53,721 nt of DNA from positions 1 through 53,721 of the forward strand of contig NZ_KZ679097.1 in assembly GCF_003024235.1 (NCBI RefSeq). Reading direction: 5' to 3'. This document shows, in pieces, positions 52,201-53,721 of this stretch. The DNA is from Arenimonas caeni (GTDB lineage: Bacteria > Pseudomonadota > Gammaproteobacteria > Xanthomonadales > Xanthomonadaceae). How positions within the stretch are numbered: the first letter of the stretch is position 1; the number at the start of each line of letters is the position of its first letter. Position numbers and translations under genes: made by a program. The notes beneath the pieces were generated by a model, which was not told the origin of the DNA, searched no databases, and saw nothing but the letters and a program-made list of their open reading frames with translations.

Positions 52201-52475
52201 TCGGAGTCCTCTTTCTTGTCGTTGCGGCCTTCCCAGGTTTCCGGCACCGGATCCGGGCCGCCGGGGTGCAGCGGATGGCAGCGGGCGATGCGGCAGGCGC
52301 CCAGCCAGCCGCCGCGAAGCACGCCGAAGCGCTCGATCGCCTCCATGGTGTAGGTCGAGCAGCTGGGATAGAAACGGCAGCGCTGGCCGAGCAGGGGGCT
52401 GATGGCCAGCTTGTAGCCGCGCAGCAGCAGGATGACGGGTTTTTTCACTGATTGCGCCGGCCGGGCCTTGGGCAT
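52197..52475 (-). CDS. yidD: Membrane protein insertion efficiency factor YidD
   Basis: A 92-residue protein with the family signature [20 protein letters not shown] and the [13 protein letters not shown] continuation, then [14 protein letters not shown]. YidD binds the inner membrane through an amphipathic helix and assists YidC-dependent insertion. The start may be ATG 52475 (MPKARPAQ) or a GTG nearer to KKPVILL. It is usually in the rpmH-rnpA-yidC cluster; here it is with an M23 gene and diverges from dksA. Confidence 0.93.
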   Translation of the reverse strand: MPKARPAQSVKKPVILLLRGYKLAISPLLGQRCRFYPSCSTYTMEAIERFGVLRGGWLGACRIARCHPLHPGGPDPVPETWEGRNDKKEDSE

Positions 52476-52479
52476 AAGG

Positions 52480-52508
52480 TTGCCGCTGGTGGAGGAACAG
52501 GCTATAAC
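52480..52508 (+). promoter_or_regulatory. Sigma-70 promoter of dksA
   Basis: TTGCCG (52480-52485), 17-base spacer, TATAAC (52503-52508). It gives a leader of about 35 bases to the GTG start at 52550. Confidence 0.62.
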
Positions 52509-52533
52509 ACGCCGCCTTCGGGCCTCAAGGAAT

Positions 52534-52540
52534 GGAGAGG
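52534..52540 (+). promoter_or_regulatory. Ribosome binding site deciding the dksA start
   Basis: GGAGAGG ends nine bases before GTG 52550. The upstream ATG at 52532 has AAGG only one base before it, too close, so GTG is favoured. Confidence 0.6.
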
Positions 52541-52549
52541 AATCGCGTA

Positions 52550-53509
52550 GTGGCCGCAAAAAAGACCCCCAAGAAAGCCGCCAAGCCGGCGCCCAAGAAG
52601 GCTGCCAAGGCCGCCAAGCCGGTGAAGAAGCCGGTGGCCAAGGCCAAGCCGGCCGCCAAGCCCGCGAAGACGGTCGCCAAGAAGGTGGCCAAGCCCGTGA
52701 AGAAGGCCGCCAAGCCGGTCGCCAAGAAGGCGGCCGCCAAGCCCGCCAAGAAGGCGGCTCCGGCCAGGAAAGCCGCGCCGGCGAAGAAGGCTGCCAAGCC
52801 GGCCGCCAAGCCGGTGAAGAAGGCTGCTGCGCCCGCCAAGGCCAAGCCGGCCGCGAAGCCGGTGGCCAAGCCTGTCGCGAAGCCCGTCGCCAAGCCGGTG
52901 GCCAAGTCCGCCGCGAAGCCCGCCGCGAAGCCGGCGCCGGCCAAGGCGGCCACGCCGGCCAAGGCCACGGCTCCGGCCAAGGTCGCCCCGGCTCCGGCCC
53001 CGGCCAAGCCTGCGCCCAAGCGCGGCGTGGTGGCCGGTTACGTCAAGCCGGCGACGCCGCGTCCCGAGCGCATCAAGCCGATGCCGGCGCGCGTTGGCCG
53101 CGTCGAGCTGCCGGCGGGCTACAAGCCCAGCGCCAAAGAGGAATACATGGGCCCGATGCAGCTCGAATACTTCCGCCAGCGCCTGCTGCAGTGGAAGGAG
53201 GAGCTGGTCGAGGAGTCCAAGCAGACCATCGAGAACCTCAAGGAAGAAGTGCGTGACGTCGGTGACGAAGCCGAGCGCGCCAGCCGCGAGTCCGAGAACA
53301 GCCTCGAGCTGCGCACCCGCGACCGCTACCGCAAGCTGATCAGCAAGATCGACAGCACGCTCAAGCGCATCGAGGATGGCAGCTACGGCTACTGCGTGGA
53401 CACCGGCGAGGAAATCGGCCTCGAGCGCCTCGAAGCCCGCCTCACCGCCGAGCGCACCATCGACGCCCAGGAGCGCTGGGAACACCGCCAGAAACAAATG
53501 GGCGAATAA
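52550..53509 (+). CDS. dksA: RNA polymerase-binding factor DksA, zinc-motif-deficient, with Lys/Ala-rich N-terminal tail
   Basis: A 319-residue DksA. Residues 1-165 are low-complexity AKPAKK/AKPVAKP repeats resembling histone H1 tails; residues 170-319 are the DksA fold with coiled coil ([20 protein letters not shown] to [17 protein letters not shown]). The zinc site is reduced to C282-x2-T285-x17-T303-x2-A306, as in Pseudomonas DksA2, so it probably folds without zinc. At the coiled-coil tip, E. coli D71/D74/A76 correspond to D, E and A here. DksA binds the polymerase secondary channel with ppGpp to retune transcription. Confidence 0.95.
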   Translation: MAAKKTPKKAAKPAPKKAAKAAKPVKKPVAKAKPAAKPAKTVAKKVAKPVKKAAKPVAKKAAAKPAKKAAPARKAAPAKKAAKPAAKPVKKAAAPAKAKPAAKPVAKPVAKPVAKPVAKSAAKPAAKPAPAKAATPAKATAPAKVAPAPAPAKPAPKRGVVAGYVKPATPRPERIKPMPARVGRVELPAGYKPSAKEEYMGPMQLEYFRQRLLQWKEELVEESKQTIENLKEEVRDVGDEAERASRESENSLELRTRDRYRKLISKIDSTLKRIEDGSYGYCVDTGEEIGLERLEARLTAERTIDAQERWEHRQKQMGE

Positions 53510-53532
53510 GCGCCCCGGCTTCGGAAGCAAAC

Positions 53533-53560
53533 AAGCCCCGGGAAACCGGGGCTTTTTGTT
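53533..53560 (+). terminator. Rho-independent terminator of dksA
   Basis: AAGCCCCGG (53533-53541), GAAA tetraloop, CCGGGGCTT (53546-53554), then TTTGTTTTTT. Confidence 0.95.
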
Positions 53561-53565
53561 TTTTG

Positions 53566-53655
53566 CCACGGATGAACACGGATAGACACGGATAGGGCAA
53601 GAGCCAATTAAAGGTTGCTCTTTCTCTATCCGTGTCTATCCGTGTTCATCCGTGG
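53566..53655. repeat. Long inverted repeat with 10-bp phased CACGGAT units
   Basis: Arms of 30 bases pair perfectly (53566-53595 with 53626-53655). Each arm holds three CACGGAT units spaced by ten bases. The 30-base centre has a second stem (AAGAGC with GCTCTT). T and A runs flank it. It lies between convergent genes, immediately after the dksA terminator. Similar CACGGAT repeats are known from many unrelated bacteria. Confidence 0.9.
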
Positions 53656-53670
53656 CCAATCAAAAAACGC

Positions 53671-53721
53671 TCAATCGAAGCGGTAGAAGCGCCAGTCGGC
53701 GCGCAGGCCCTCGGCAGGCAC
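53671..53721 (-). CDS. C-terminal end of an unidentified gene (partial)
   Basis: The last 16 codons of a minus-strand gene ending LRADWRFYRFD before a TGA at 53671-53673. The rest is outside the window. Codon third positions are GC-rich like the neighbours, and its location after a convergent repeat fits a true gene end. The family cannot be recognised from this length. Confidence 0.55.
   Translation of the reverse strand: MPAEGLRADWRFYRFD

Noticed and set aside
52532-52534. ATG as the dksA start
   Set aside because: Its AAGG is one base away; GTG 52550 has GGAGAGG at a normal distance.
52550-53030. Possible CRISPR or satellite array
   Set aside because: The repetition is codon-level AKPA/AKK coding sequence of the DksA tail, irregular in spacing and without spacers.
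53566-53655. CRISPR-like CACGGAT repeats
   Set aside because: Only three 10-base units per arm, no unique spacers, perfect inverted symmetry.

Overview
The window is about 54 kb of very GC-rich bacterial chromosome (roughly 70 percent G+C by eye). It looks like a gammaproteobacterium of the order Xanthomonadales/Lysobacterales. The evidence is the rseABC-mucD-lepA-lepB-rnc-era-recO order, a FimX-type protein, the nagZ-hpt-mtnP and mtaD-ubiG-mupP neighbourhoods shared with pseudomonads, GTAG-type REP palindromes like those of Stenotrophomonas, and a DksA with a lysine/alanine-rich tail and only one of the four zinc cysteines. Genus cannot be fixed from sequence alone. I see no prophage, insertion sequence, CRISPR array, rRNA or plasmid function. 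This is core chromosome with a regulatory overlay.

Layout. 1-8592: sigma-E envelope stress operon (rseA end, rseB, rseC, mucD) followed by lepA, lepB, DUF4845, rnc, era and recO, with many 4-bp start/stop overlaps. 8589-11943: a REC-Hpt protein, then a YdbH-like AsmA-family protein with a lipidated YdbL-like partner. 12074-16518: rlmD, CYTH, nagZ, hpt, mtnP and a cold-shock gene. 16519-16916: no gene, but a 332-bp nested palindromic element. 16917-22483 (minus): ECF sigma factor, von Willebrand lipoprotein, proline-rich membrane protein, YigZ and an ABC exporter. 22554-32134: CHASE-GGDEF cyclase, xseA, a PilZ-like protein coupled to ispG, and a divergent pair of FHA-GGDEF cyclase and Ser/Thr kinase with TPRs. 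32139-37272 (minus): EamA, murB, pyrD, DUF4190, an antiquitin-type dehydrogenase, tRNA-Arg(CCT) and tRNA-Ala(CGC). 37313-44978: rnd, a lipoprotein with a sulfatase-modifying-factor fold, phaR, gluQ, htpX and fimX. 45070-50198: epmB and efp (divergent), then mtaD, ubiG, mupP and a squalene/phytoene synthase-like gene. 50302-53721: folE2, an M23 peptidase, yidD, dksA, a long inverted repeat and the end of one more gene.

How the genes connect. Hpt, MtnP and MtaD together make a 5'-methylthioadenosine to methylthioinosine to hypoxanthine to IMP salvage route. NagZ and the MupP-like phosphatase both belong to peptidoglycan recycling. EpmB installs beta-lysine on the adjacent EF-P. Four proteins concern cyclic di-GMP: two apparently active diguanylate cyclases with inhibitory sites, a catalytically degenerate FimX and a PilZ-like protein. 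One cyclase carries a phosphothreonine-binding FHA domain and is transcribed divergently from a Ser/Thr kinase, which is the most attractive candidate for an undescribed signalling circuit. The Zn-independent enzyme FolE2 lies about 1.3 kb from the cysteine-poor DksA.
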